DNA of 39,078 nucleotides. Origin: Psilocybe azurescens. Its lineage: Eukaryota; Basidiomycota; Agaricomycetes; Agaricales; Agrocybaceae. Each line of letters begins with the position of its first letter. Positions within the stretch are counted from its first letter, which is position 1. The position numbers and the translations under genes were made by a program. This document shows positions 19,648-29,186 of the stretch, one piece after another. Below the pieces are notes generated by a model that had not been told where the DNA came from, made no database searches, and worked only from the letters and a program-made list of their open reading frames with translations. The stretch is taken from the NCBI GenBank assembly GCA_023853785.1, contig JAJIRX010000775.1, positions 1-39,078 on the forward strand. The letters are read 5' to 3'.

Positions 19648-22600
19648 CAAGCTGTGCGCAATCCGAGAGCCGCTGAAATGTTTCGCTTTGATGCTGGGTA
19701 AGGCTTTGGTGAGGGTATCGGCAGCCATGTTGTCCGATAGGGCAGTAGATTAGCTTGATTGCCCCTCGTTGATAATGTAGCAAATAAAGTGATAGCGTAT
19801 ATCGATATGTTTGGTGCGGGCGTGATAGTGCCCGTCGCTGGCGAGTGCGATGGCTGACTGGCTGTCCGAGAAGAGAGTGGTGGGTTCAGAAAGTGGTGTG
19901 AAGAGCTCCCCTAGAAGTCTTCGAAGCCAAATGGCTTCTTTGGCGGCGTGCGTTTGAGCGACATATTCGGCTTCCGTGGTTGAGAGTGTGACTAATTCTT
20001 GTTTCTTCGATGACCAGGAAACGGCACCGCCGTCAATGAGGAATACGTAGCCAGAGATGGCTCATCTGTGGTCCTGAGAAGCGCCGTCCGCGTCGACATA
20101 GCCTTCTAGGCCACGGTTGACACCACCGTAAACGAGCTCGAGTTGCTGGGTTCCTTTGAGGTACCTAAAAATGGTCTTGACCGCTTCCCAGTGTTCCCAT
20201 CCTGGGTTGTTGCAAAATCGTGCACAAGTGGAGACGGCGAACGCAATGTCGGAGCGGGTGCCAGTGGCTGCGTAGTTGAGAGAGCCTACGGCTTCTCGAT
20301 AGGGTACGTGCTTCATCTTTTCGATATCAGCGATGCGTGTTGGCGATTGGGACTCGCTGAGGGTGGCGTTGGGATTCATGGGGACGGCGGACGGCTTTAG
20401 GTCGTTGAAATTGAAGCGGGTGAGGATGCTGTCGATGTATGCGTGCTGGGATAATGATATGGTGCGTTCTTTTCGATTGCGAGTTACTTTGATCCCCAAA
20501 AGCCATTCGACAGGACCTAGATCGGTCAGCTTGTACTTCTTGTGCATACCGGACTTGAAGGAAGCAATGAGGGAAGGGGAAGTGCCTGTAATGAGGCAAT
20601 CATCGACGTGGACAGCTAGGAAGAGTGAGTCTTTCCCAGTTTTCTTTACAAAAACGCCGTGGTCCGCTTCTGTGCGTACAAAGCCTAAATCAGTAAGCGC
20701 TTTGTGAAGAGCGTCGTACCAATTTTTCGCTCCCTGCTTTAGACCGTAAAGGGTCTTCTTGAGTTTCCAAACGTGAGTGCGAGTGTTTCCTGTCGCATAA
20801 CCAGCAGGTTGCTCCAGGTAAGTCTCTTCATGCTCCCCCAAAGTGCTGTTGAGGTAGGCTGTATCGAAGTCGAAGCTGTCGCATGTCCAGTCGTTTCGAG
20901 CTGCAAGTGCGAGTAGGATTCGGAAGCTGGTGATTTTGGCAACAGGTGAGTACGTTTCGAGGTAGTCAATTCCGTAAATTTGAGTAAAACCCTTAGCTAC
21001 GAGCCGTGCTTTGTATTTATCGATTTCACCCGCAGAGTTCTTCTTGATCCGGAGAACCCATCGACACTTGATAATGTTCGTTCCTTTGGGTGGACGTTCG
21101 ACGACCTGGTAGGTGTTATTTCGCTTTAGGGATTCCAATTCCCTTTTGATCGCTTCATCCCATTTAGGCCAATCCGCACGGGATCGAGCTTCCTCAAACG
21201 TTGGGGTTAGCCCTTCCGCCCCAGCCATTACAGCTGACATGGCGTGTTCAGCCACCTCCACCATCTCCCACTCATCCTCTTCCTCATTCGCCATTCCTCC
21301 ACTTTCTTTCGCCTCCTGCACACCTTTTGGCAAAAGCGACGCTGACGGGCGTGCACTCGTAAGGCCAACGCCTTCTCGAAGACGACGGATGTAGTCGGAC
21401 TCGGTGCGAATGCGAGAGCTACGACGTGGCTGGAATTCATCGACAGGGACGTGGTCGGTAGGTTCCGCCGTTTCTTCGTCCTCATCTTCATCTTCATTCA
21501 CGTCTTCAACGGTGGCCTTAGTGGGCGTTTTCCGTTTTGGGAGAGTGTGGCGTTGCAGGGTCGTTGGTGGCGGTGGAGTTGGGATCGACGTCGTTTACCG
21601 CATCAGGTAATGTAGACGCGTCGACAAGAATCTCTTCGTCGAAATTAAACTTGACGCTGCGTTCCACAGTGACGGAGCGTTTTTCGGGCCAATAAACACG
21701 GTGAGCGTTTGATTCTTCGTCGAATCCAACCCAGAATCCTAATTTCGATCTAGGGCCCAACTTGTTGTTCTTGGCGTCGTGTACACGAACGCGGCATCCC
21801 CATACTGGCAAGTTGGTGAGGTCGGGCTTGTTTGAGGTGAATACCTCGTACGGAGTGGCATTATCGAGGGTACGTGTCCAGGTTCGATTCTTCAGGTATA
21901 CTGCATGACGTACAGCTTCTGCCCAAAGGAAATTCGGCAATTTGCTGTCATGCAGCATTGCTCGAACCTTTGCCAGGAGAGTTCGATTGAGGCGTTCTGC
22001 GACGCCGTTGTACTCTGGTGTATCGTGTACGGTGAGTGCTCGTACTGTCCCTGCGTTTTGAGATGTGATGAGAATTCATTGCTTAGGAACTCTCCTCCTC
22101 GATCTGAGTGCAGCATCTTGATGCGGATGCCGAACTGGGTGAACAGCCATGCTTCGTATTCGAGGTAGGCTTCGAAGGTTTCGTCTTTGGAGCGCAGGAA
22201 GTACAGGTTCATGTATCGACTGTGATCGTCCGTAAAGCTGACATAGTAGCGCATACGATTGATAGATTCAACCGGCGCTGGCCCCCATAGGTCCGAGTGG
22301 ATTTCATCGCCTACAGCTTCTGCTCGCTCATTTGCCTTTTCCCTGCGTATAGCCTTTCGTTGTCCCTTTGACCATTCGCAGCTTTCGCATACGGACGGCT
22401 TGCTCATGGGATCAAGTTCGACACCGACTACGAGATCATTATCGACCAGGTATTTTGCGCGTGCATGGGAGACATGCCCAAGACGGCGATGCAGTTCGTC
22501 GATGCTGACGAGAACTTTGGTCCTTCCAGCAAACTCGGTGGATGGTCGTTTGGCATATACACGATAGAGGCCGCCGTGGACTGGGATGTTCCCAACACAC

Positions 22601-24498
22601 GCATTGTCCTTGTCGTAGATTCGACAGGAGGTTTTGGCGAATAGAACAGAAGCACCGCTCTCGACAATGCGACTGATTGACACCAATGTGACGCTCATCG
22701 ATGGGGCATACAGGACATCCTTCAAGAGGACTTCGGAAACTCCGGATGATCTGTTTGGTACGTGGATAATCATGTCCCCTTTTGCTGTGGCGCTAAACGA
22801 CCTGTTATCTGCGGCAGCGATGGATTTGGGTTCGATTGGGATCAGATTTAAGAATCTGCTTTTAGCACCCGACATATGGCGAGTGGCACCCGAATCATAG
22901 AGGTCGATGTGTGCCTCGGCCGGCAGGGGTGGTGAGTTCCTCCACTGTGTAGGAGGTTTTATAGGCTGCATCGTTGTCACTAACGTAGTCCTCCCACTCA
23001 TAGTCCTCCTCCTCCGCATCATTGAAGATCAGTACATCGTCAAAGTCTGAATCAACTTCGGCGACTGATTCTTCATCTGAAAAATCGAAGACCGTCGCAT
23101 CGCGTTCATCGTCATCCAAATCCAAATCGGATACAGATTGGAGAGCTGGGAAGCCCTCATCGTCACTATCGAGATCACTGTCATCGAAGAGACTGGGTGC
23201 GCGTTCGTCAAATTCGGTAGCGCGTTCAGGTAAGTCACCTTCATCCCTCGTCCTCAGAGTCGGATGCTGCCATTAAATCGGGCATTTCAGAGTCCGTAGT
23301 GTCGCCATCGTCATTAGATTCAGTACGATAACTTGGGCTTTCGGGGTTTGCACGTTCTGTGCATACATCACACATATATTCGAAGATATTGTCAATGTGA
23401 TCGTCTAGGTAGTGGAGACTGAGAGGGACGTCAGGGGTGTCGTCGGCCATGGTGGCCCACGCTTCAGCTGGTAAGTCGTCTTTAGCTGTATTGGCTTTAT
23501 CTGACGATTTATCGTCCTTCTCCTTCTCCTTTCCTTTGTCACTCAATTTGGAATCTTTCGAGTCTTTCGAAGTCTTTACCCTTTCCTTTCGACCTGCCGT
23601 TCCCTTTAGCACGCTTTGGGCGTTGCCCTTCCTTGCCGCCACCTTTGTTCCAGCACTCAGATTTATAGTGGCCGGGTTTGTGGCAATTGAAGCATTCGAT
23701 GCCATCTCGGTTCCCCTTCTGATTGTCATTGGAGTAGAAGGCGACATTTTCAGTGTCTTTCCGGCCGTTCTTTGATCTGAGCGATCGGCGTTCATATTCC
23801 TCAATGACGGTGGTCATGAGGTTCTCTGGAGATGGGCTGGGTGCGACGTAGGATGTAGAGGTGGCTAAGGATAAAGAAAGGTGTGTAGACACAGTGGTAC
23901 CGAACGTTGCATCGATTACTGACACAAATGAGTCGTAGGAGGTTGGAAGGGAGCCCATGATGATGGCGTAGAACTCGCTGTCGTCGACTGGGTGTCCCAT
24001 AGAGCTGAGCTCTTCACGCATTAGCCTGAGCTTGGCAAAATGCACACATACATCTCCTTTCTCTGTGCAGCGCTCCTCCTGAAGTCGGCGGCGTAGATCT
24101 ACAGAAACCATACGGGATTTTACCTGGAAATTGTCTTCCAGGGCGTTCCACATTTCTTCGACAGTGGGAAGAAGTCGAGTCTTGAGGAACAGGGTGTCAG
24201 GGATCGTGCTAGCTAGCTGCTGGCGTACGATCACCTCCTCTTGTTTCCACAATTTATTTGCTTTCACATACTCCGCAACCGCTAGCTTTTCTTCTGCAGT
24301 GAGCGTCTGTGACGCATCCGTCTGTTGGCGCGAGGGTGCGGGTTTGTTGAGCTTCCCCGTGCCGTCTAGATGCTCCCCTAGCCCGCGGGCATCTATGGAG
24401 AGTAGGAAACGGTCACGGTAAACAACCCAGTTGGTACCGGCATTGTCTAGCTTAGGAATGCGAAGGAAGTCGTCGCCTAGTTTAGTGGTGACAGACAT
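19648..24498 (-). pseudogene. Copia Gag-Pol polyprotein, multiply broken
   Basis: Minus strand. Gag starts at ATG 24498 (MSVTTKLGDDFLRIPKL) with a CCHC knuckle CFNCHKPGHYKSEC at about 23655-23700. A long acidic linker lies at 23240-22990. The protease is DSGATRHMSG (about 22905-22875), the GAG-pre-integrase LHRRLGHVS, the integrase core HSDLWGPAP to about 21900. The reverse transcriptase runs 21170-20500 (LETYSPVAK; AVHVDD active site) and the RNase H from about 20110 (YVDADGASQ), continuing to about 19800 (STTEAEYVA). Breaks: frameshifts near 23570, 23245, 22990, 22030 and 21515, TGA 20062-20064 after SQDHR (Arg fits), and two shifts near 19770-19720. Given near-identical LTRs, the element was probably already defective when copied, or the sequence has indel errors. 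Confidence 0.92.
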
Positions 24499-24580
24499 TG
24501 TAGATAGATTGTGAAGTTTTCGAGGAATAAAAGCTTTGAGTTAATTCTGGATTTAAGGTCTGAGTTCGGGGCCCATAACC

Positions 24581-24980
24581 TATAGGAAACAGATGTATGT
24601 AAGACTCAGGAGACCAGATAGATCAACTGTATAAATTGTATAGTACCTATAGGAAACAGATGTATGTAAGACTACGAAACTGTGAGTATAGGTGTACTGA
24701 ATTGTAGAATAAGTAAGCTCACCTCAGGAGACCAGATAGATCAACTGAGGGAGGGAAATGAAACGAGGTGCTCTGTTATACGAGATGCACCGAGTGCCTG
24801 TGCGTATGCTACATGATACGAAAAAGGGTACGAACATAAAAGAGAAGAAGAAAATAATAGTCCGTATGGTGCGTGACTTATAGGTCGCGCACCATGCTAT
24901 ACATTCACTTGGTATTTGATAGATAACACTTGTCCTTTATCCGATGGTACGCAGTCTATGCGCACCTTGACATTCCAACA
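24581..24980 (-). repeat. Copia 5' LTR
   Basis: Matches 19239-19639 apart from one indel and one substitution. The substitution (GCGTGAC) spoils one pair of the 10-bp inverted repeat. Element transcription would start here and run leftward. Confidence 0.95.
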
Positions 24981-25745
24981 CAGCGACCGGCGATGGCAAG
25001 GACAGCGACCGCGATGGCAAGGATGGCCAGGGTGAGAGCGAGGACGGCGAGGATGAGGACGGCGACCGCAACAGTGAGGACAGCCAGGGCGAGGGCGAGG
25101 ACGGCGAGGATGAGGACGGCGACCACAACAGTGAGGACAGCCAGGGCGAGGGCGAGGACCATGAGAACGAGGGGCGGCCAGGGTGAGGGCAAGGACCGCG
25201 AGAACGAGGATGGCGACAGCGAGGACCGCGACCGCTGACGGTGAGGACGGCCAGGGCAAGGGCGAGAATGAGCACCAGCGAGAACAAGGGCCACGACCGC
25301 TGACGGCAAGGACGAGGACAGTGAGAACGAGGACCACGACCGCTGACGGCAAGGACGTGGACGGCAAGGGCAAGGATGAGGATAACCCGCTGACGACAGC
25401 ACCGACGGATACTGCCACAGTGACGACGACACGCGACAACAACACCGACACGACAACAACACCGACACGTACCGCGACAGGTACGGACCGCAACGACCTG
25501 CAACGAAGGGACCGACGGGTGCCAGGAGAGGCACGGCAGACGACAACACCGACACATACCACAACGGTGACAGCAAGGACGACAGGAAGACGACCACGAC
25601 ACACGACGACGGCAGCGACAGCGTACCACGACACATACAGACAACACCGATGCATACCACGGCAGGTACGGTCGACCACAACACCCAACGGTGACACTGA
25701 CGCATACAACGACGGGTACAGCCGACCACAACGTCGATAACACGG
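24981..25745 (+). repeat. T-poor GC-rich array of element 2 (right of Copia)
   Basis: Continues the 18478-19238 array. GATGGCAAGGACAGCGACCG units grade into GAGGACGGCGAGGATGAGGA units, then into CGACAACAACACCGACACG-like repeats (25420-25740). T is strongly depleted on the plus strand. Long frames on both strands result from composition. Confidence 0.85.
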
Positions 25746-25769
25746 ACGACGACACCACCAATGTACCCT

Positions 25770-26606
25770 CTGCCCCCTTTTTCTGTTCTTTTCTATTTTT
25801 TTTGTTTCTTTTTTATTATGTTTTTTCTTTTTTTTTTTTTTACCTGTATATAATCATGTAGTATATAGTTTTTAATATATTATATTACATTGTCACATAA
25901 ATTTAAGCTAAGATTAAAGTATTCCAGTTGGAATCCAATTGGATTCCATTCCATGTGAATTTAAAGTTGGACTTAGTGAAATTCACAAAGTCTTATTGAA
26001 TGAAATAAGCTGGAATGAACTTGGATTCCATGATTCCCAGCCATTCCACTTGAAACCATTAAATGGAATCAAATTGGAATTGGTCTGGATTCCATTTGGA
26101 ATGGGTGGGGGACAGTAAAGTACTGAGTGAAATTCACAAAGTCAGATAATAATGTAGTATATAGTTTTCAATATATTATATTACATTGTTACATGAATTA
26201 AAGATAAGATTGAAGTATTATCCTAGTGACCTAGCTTCCAAGAACACTGCTACTGTCCCTAACTCCCCTCCCAAGTCTGCAATTAAACCAGTGACAGTCC
26301 ACTGGACATCCACTGGACTCCACTGGACAGAGCACTCTTGGATCTGGTCTAATTAAGTGCTGAGAGTCCACTGGAAGTCCACTGGAAGTCCAACGGACTG
26401 GACAGTCCGGCCAGTCCATCTGTTTTCTGTCTTGAAGTGACTTGACCGGACTTTGACCGGAATTTGGCCGGACTCTGACTGGACTGGTACCGAATTTTGT
26501 GAAGTCCAACGGAATCCATTGGACGTCCAATGGACTGTCCATTGGAATTGGCTGGGTCCGGTGAAAGTCCGTTGGAGTCCAACGGAAAATGGGGGCACTG
26601 TAAAGT
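25770..26606 (-). repeat. Element 2 right arm
   Basis: Pyrimidine tract (25775-25842), AT block repeated twice (TATAGTTTTxAATATATTAT near 25865 and 26160), then a subterminal array ending in GGGGGCACTGTAAAGT. It is the inverted counterpart of 9817-10560. GGTGGGGGACAGTAAAGTAC at about 26105-26124 looks like an extra, internal terminus. Confidence 0.85.
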
Positions 26607-26617
26607 ACACCAAGCTC
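26607..26617 (+). repeat. Target site duplication of element 2 (right)
   Basis: ACACCAAGCTC, equal to 17873-17883; the Helitron coding frame continues directly after it. Confidence 0.9.
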
Positions 26618-28697
26618 ACTGCTTATTTTAAAGCCAATATACAATATGAAGAAGCCAGAAATACTCTTTATCAGGATTTTCCTGCCAAATTTGTCTAGAA
26701 GGAAAACAGTGCAAATGGGCTCCAAGACAGCAACAATTTGCAATTGGGCGCATGTACTATGCTCATCCAAGTTCAGGAGAGCACTTTTATCTCAGAACTC
26801 TGCTGACCTGTGTCAAGGGTGCTACATCTTTTGTTGATCTCCGAACAGTTGATGGCACTGTATATGAAACATTTTGTGAGGCCCGCATACATCGAGGACT
26901 TTTAGAGGATGATAATGAGTGGAAGCAGTGTCTGGAAGAGGCTGGATATATGGCAAGTGGACGACAACTTCGCAATCTTTTTGTGACTATTCTTCGAGAC
27001 TGCACACCATCAAATCCTGCTGCACTCTGGGATCAATTTAAAGACAAGATTTGTGATGATCTATGACATGCTCTTATCTCCAAACATATCCAACAAGACC
27101 CCACAGAAGCACAAGTGTTTGATTATGGCCTTTTCTCATTGACCAACTTCTTTGCACTACTTTGAAGAGTTTGCAGGAATGCCATTGCCTCAAGAAGATT
27201 GGGCTGCTGCTATAGGAAATAGATTGATTGCAGAGCAGAGAAACTATGGCAGAGACAATCAATCTGTTCTGGCTCAACAGCAAATTCCTACTCTCAATCA
27301 TGGGCAATGTTCAGCATTTGATACTATTGTGGCAGCAGTTGAAAGCAGGAGTGGTCAATGTTTTTCCTTCATGGTCCAGGAGGTACAGGAAAAACTTATG
27401 TGTACAACACTCTTTGCTACTTTCTGCGTGGTGAAGGAAAAATAGTGCTTTGTGTAGCTTCATCTGGCATTGCATCTCTGCTTCTTATTGGTGGTCGAAC
27501 ATCACATTCAACTTTCAAAATTTCTATCAACATTCATGAGGACTCTACATGCAGTATTGGTTGCACTTCTGATTTGGCAGAGCTTATTCAATGCACTGAT
27601 TTAGTGATATGGGATGAAGCTCCTATGCAAAATCATTATATTCATGAGGCTGTGGACCGTACTTTCAAGGATATCTGTAACTCTGATAAGCCATTTGGAG
27701 GACTTACTGTTGTGTTTGGTGGAGACTTTAAGCAAATTCTTCCTGTTGTTGTGAAAGGATCAAGAGCACAAATTGTTGGAGCATGCATGCAGAGGTCACA
27801 ACTTTGGGGACACATCAAAGTACTTAAGTTGACAGAGAATATGTGTCTGAACACTGCACATGATGAAGAACGGAAATTTGCACAATGGCAGTTGGATATT
27901 GGTCTGGGAAAACATACAGATGAATCTGACAACACAACACTTCCTGATCATTTCAAATGTGCCAACAATACTGTTGAATCTCTGATTGATACAATATATC
28001 CTGGAATCCAGCAGACCACTGGGCATAATGACAAATATTAAGCTGAACGGACAATTCTGTGTAGCAGGAATGATGATGTGGATGATCTGAACAAAACTAT
28101 TCTCAACAAATTTCCTGGAGAAGAAAAGGTGTTTCACAGTGCTGATAGCATCTTGAATAATTGGGGACATGGTGATGAAGGAATTCTGATGTATCCAGTG
28201 GAGTACCTGAACACAATCAACTGTTCAGGTCTTCCCTTAGCCAAGCTGGCACTGAAAGTTGGTTGCCCTATTATGATTTTATGGAATTTGAATGCAAGTG
28301 AGGGGAGTGTGCAATGGATCAAAGGGATTGTGACAAGAATGGGGAACTGTGTTTTGGAAGTTCGACTATTGACAGGAGATAGAGCAGGGGAGACAGTTTT
28401 ATTCCATGGATTGGGCTGACACCAACGGACACACAAGTTCCATTTGAATTTTGCTGACAACAATTTCCTGTGCGACTGGCATTTGCTATGACAATTAATA
28501 AGGCTCAAGGACAATCTGTTTTACATGTTGGACTAAACCTTATTTCTTCACCTTTTGCACATGGGCAACTATATGTTGCTATTTCACGAGTAACATCTGT
28601 ACACAACATCAAGGCTATTTGGGATGAGAGTTCTGGATTAAGTATGACAAAAAATATAGTGTACCCAGAAGTTCTTTCTATTGACCATAGTGACTAA
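26618..28697 (+). pseudogene. Helitron Rep/helicase, helicase part
   Basis: Continuation of the frame cut at 17883. It reads TAYFKANIQYEEARNTLYQD, then FAIGRMYYAHPSSGEHFYLR, a Pif1-type helicase with Walker A GPGGTGKT (about 27370-27395), Walker B VIWDEAP (about 27604-27625), GGDFKQILPV, and the C-terminal motif [15 protein letters not shown] (28490-28600). The last codons read VLSIDHSD and stop at 28697. Breaks: TAG 26696 (Trp expected), a one-base shift near 26715, TGA 27064 (Arg fits), shifts near 27170 and 27350, TAA near 28039, and a shift near 28420. The helicase would unwind DNA during rolling-circle transposition. Confidence 0.88.
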
Positions 28698-28869
28698 TTT
28701 TTATGTAGTATATAAAGTGTTTGTATTGTATATATATATTTTTAATGAGGTGTGAAGTATTGATAAAGACATTATAATTGTGACTGCTATTATTTATTTT
28801 TCAATGAGGAGGTGCAGGGCGCTGACAGAGTGGGGGTCTGGGGGCACAGCCCCCATGAATATGTTGACC
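28698..28869 (+). other. Helitron 3' non-coding region
   Basis: AT-rich; contains the perfect short inverted repeat GGGGGCACAGCCCCC at about 28840-28854. The first 50 bases are shared with the second helicase copy at 38900-38955; after that the two copies diverge and appear partly rearranged. Confidence 0.6.
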
Positions 28870-28922
28870 CTGCCGTGAAGCACAGGGGGTGAGCAAAGCA
28901 AATCCCCTGATGCGAGCGGCAG
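28870..28922 (+). other. Helitron 3' hairpin
   Basis: Nested stems CTGCCG (28870-28875) with CGGCAG (28917-28922), and CAGGGG (28883-28888) with CCCCTG (28904-28909). It ends 12 bases before the 3' boundary at 28934, the usual place of the Helitron subterminal hairpin. Confidence 0.75.
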
Positions 28923-28934
28923 TCATAAAGCTCA

Positions 28935-28998
28935 TAGAAAGTCTGATGGAGTCCAACCAGAGTCTGACCAAAAAATGGAGGGCCGTATAAAGACCTCC
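28935..28998 (+). repeat. Terminal fragment of element 1, displaced by the Helitron
   Basis: TAGAAAGTCTGATGGAGTCC through CCGTATAAAGACCTC matches the minus strand of 17884-17950 (element 2 left end) with several transitions. It completes the arm that stops at 14201. Confidence 0.85.
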
Positions 28999-29186
28999 AG
29001 AATGCTTGTTAGGCTGTGGGACCCATTTTGTTGTTTGCTATCAGCCACTGGTTGTTTGTTTCAAAAGGCCCTGCTTCACAGGCCCTAAAACACAATGGTC
29101 TGCTTTGTCATGATTAAGTAACTTGACTTACTTAATTTGATTCTCCTTTTAGGGCCATGAGAAACAGCTGTGTTTTATATTATAGA
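28999..29186 (-). mobile_element. Second Helitron, 5' fragment
   Basis: On the minus strand it starts TCTATAATATAAAACACAGC after host A and continues through CAAGTTACTTAATCATGAC, CATTGTGTTTTAGGGCC and AACAACCAGTGGCTGAT, as in the Helitron 5' region at 14202-14440. It is cut off by the end of element 1 at 28998; I see no continuation left of 9817. Confidence 0.75.

Larger units (their letters stand above)
19239..24980 (-). mobile_element. Ty1/Copia LTR retrotransposon
   Basis: Two LTRs of 401 and 400 bp (19239-19639, 24581-24980) in direct orientation, flanked by the 5-bp duplication CAGCG (19234-19238 and 24981-24985). In element orientation the LTR begins TGTTGGAATG and ends TTTCCTATA. A purine tract (AAGGGGAG) precedes the 3' LTR, and GGTTATGGGCCCCGAA after the 5' LTR is the likely primer-binding site. 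LTRs differ only by one indel (A-run near 19482) and one substitution (GCGCGAC/GCGTGAC), so the insertion is young. The domain order protease-integrase-RT-RNase H defines Copia. Confidence 0.97.
17884..26606 (+). mobile_element. Element 2: non-autonomous KDZ-family transposon
   Basis: Bounded by the duplication ACACCAAGCTC. The left end AGAGGTCTTTACACGGCCCC and the right end GGGGGCACTGTAAAGT are imperfect inverted termini (shared core CTTTACA..GCCCCC). Both ends carry subterminal arrays of TCCAACGGA/TCCGTTGGAC or TCGGACTCC motifs. It is inserted in the Helitron helicase frame, and joining the flanks across one copy of the duplication restores that frame. Without the Copia insert it is about 3.0 kb and holds T-poor GC arrays and no transposase. 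It is an inverted relative of element 1. The terminus links it to the KDZ element at 30736-37704. Confidence 0.85.
14202..28934 (+). mobile_element. Autonomous Helitron, split by element 2
   Basis: The 5' end is TCTATAATATAAGAG at 14202 (canonical TC start, preceded by host A). The 3' end is at about 28934 (CTCA, followed by host T) after a compound hairpin at 28870-28922. The ends were placed by comparison with element 2, whose uninterrupted sequence reads CATTCTGAATATAGAAAGTC; here GAATA is left of the Helitron and TAGAAAGTC right of it, so insertion was between A and T with no duplication, as is typical of Helitrons. A second Helitron 5' end with the same TCTATAATATAA lies on the minus strand at 29186. 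Removing the 8.7-kb insert leaves about 6.0 kb, a normal autonomous size. It encodes a Rep/helicase. Confidence 0.85.
9817..28998 (-). mobile_element. Element 1: non-autonomous KDZ-family transposon, interrupted
   Basis: The left terminus ACTTTACAGTGCCCCC (9817-9832) is followed by a subterminal region rich in TCCGTTGGAC/GTCCAACGGA-type motifs. The other end is the sequence up to 14201 plus 28935-28998, which ends CCGTATAAAGACCTC. The two pieces of that end are separated by the Helitron at 14202-28934. Without the insert the element is about 4.4 kb. It is a second copy, in opposite orientation, of element 2 (17884-26606): both arms and part of the interior (SEPGKSQPN-coding block, T-poor or A-poor GC arrays) match. 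No transposase is present. The terminus equals that of the autonomous KDZ element at 30736-37704, so mobilisation in trans is inferred. I find no convincing flanking target duplication. Confidence 0.7.

Noticed and set aside
24897..25761. Minus-strand frames of 257-274 codons across the Copia LTR boundary
   Set aside because: They run from LTR into the repeat array; low-complexity composition, and frames differ on either side of the insertion.
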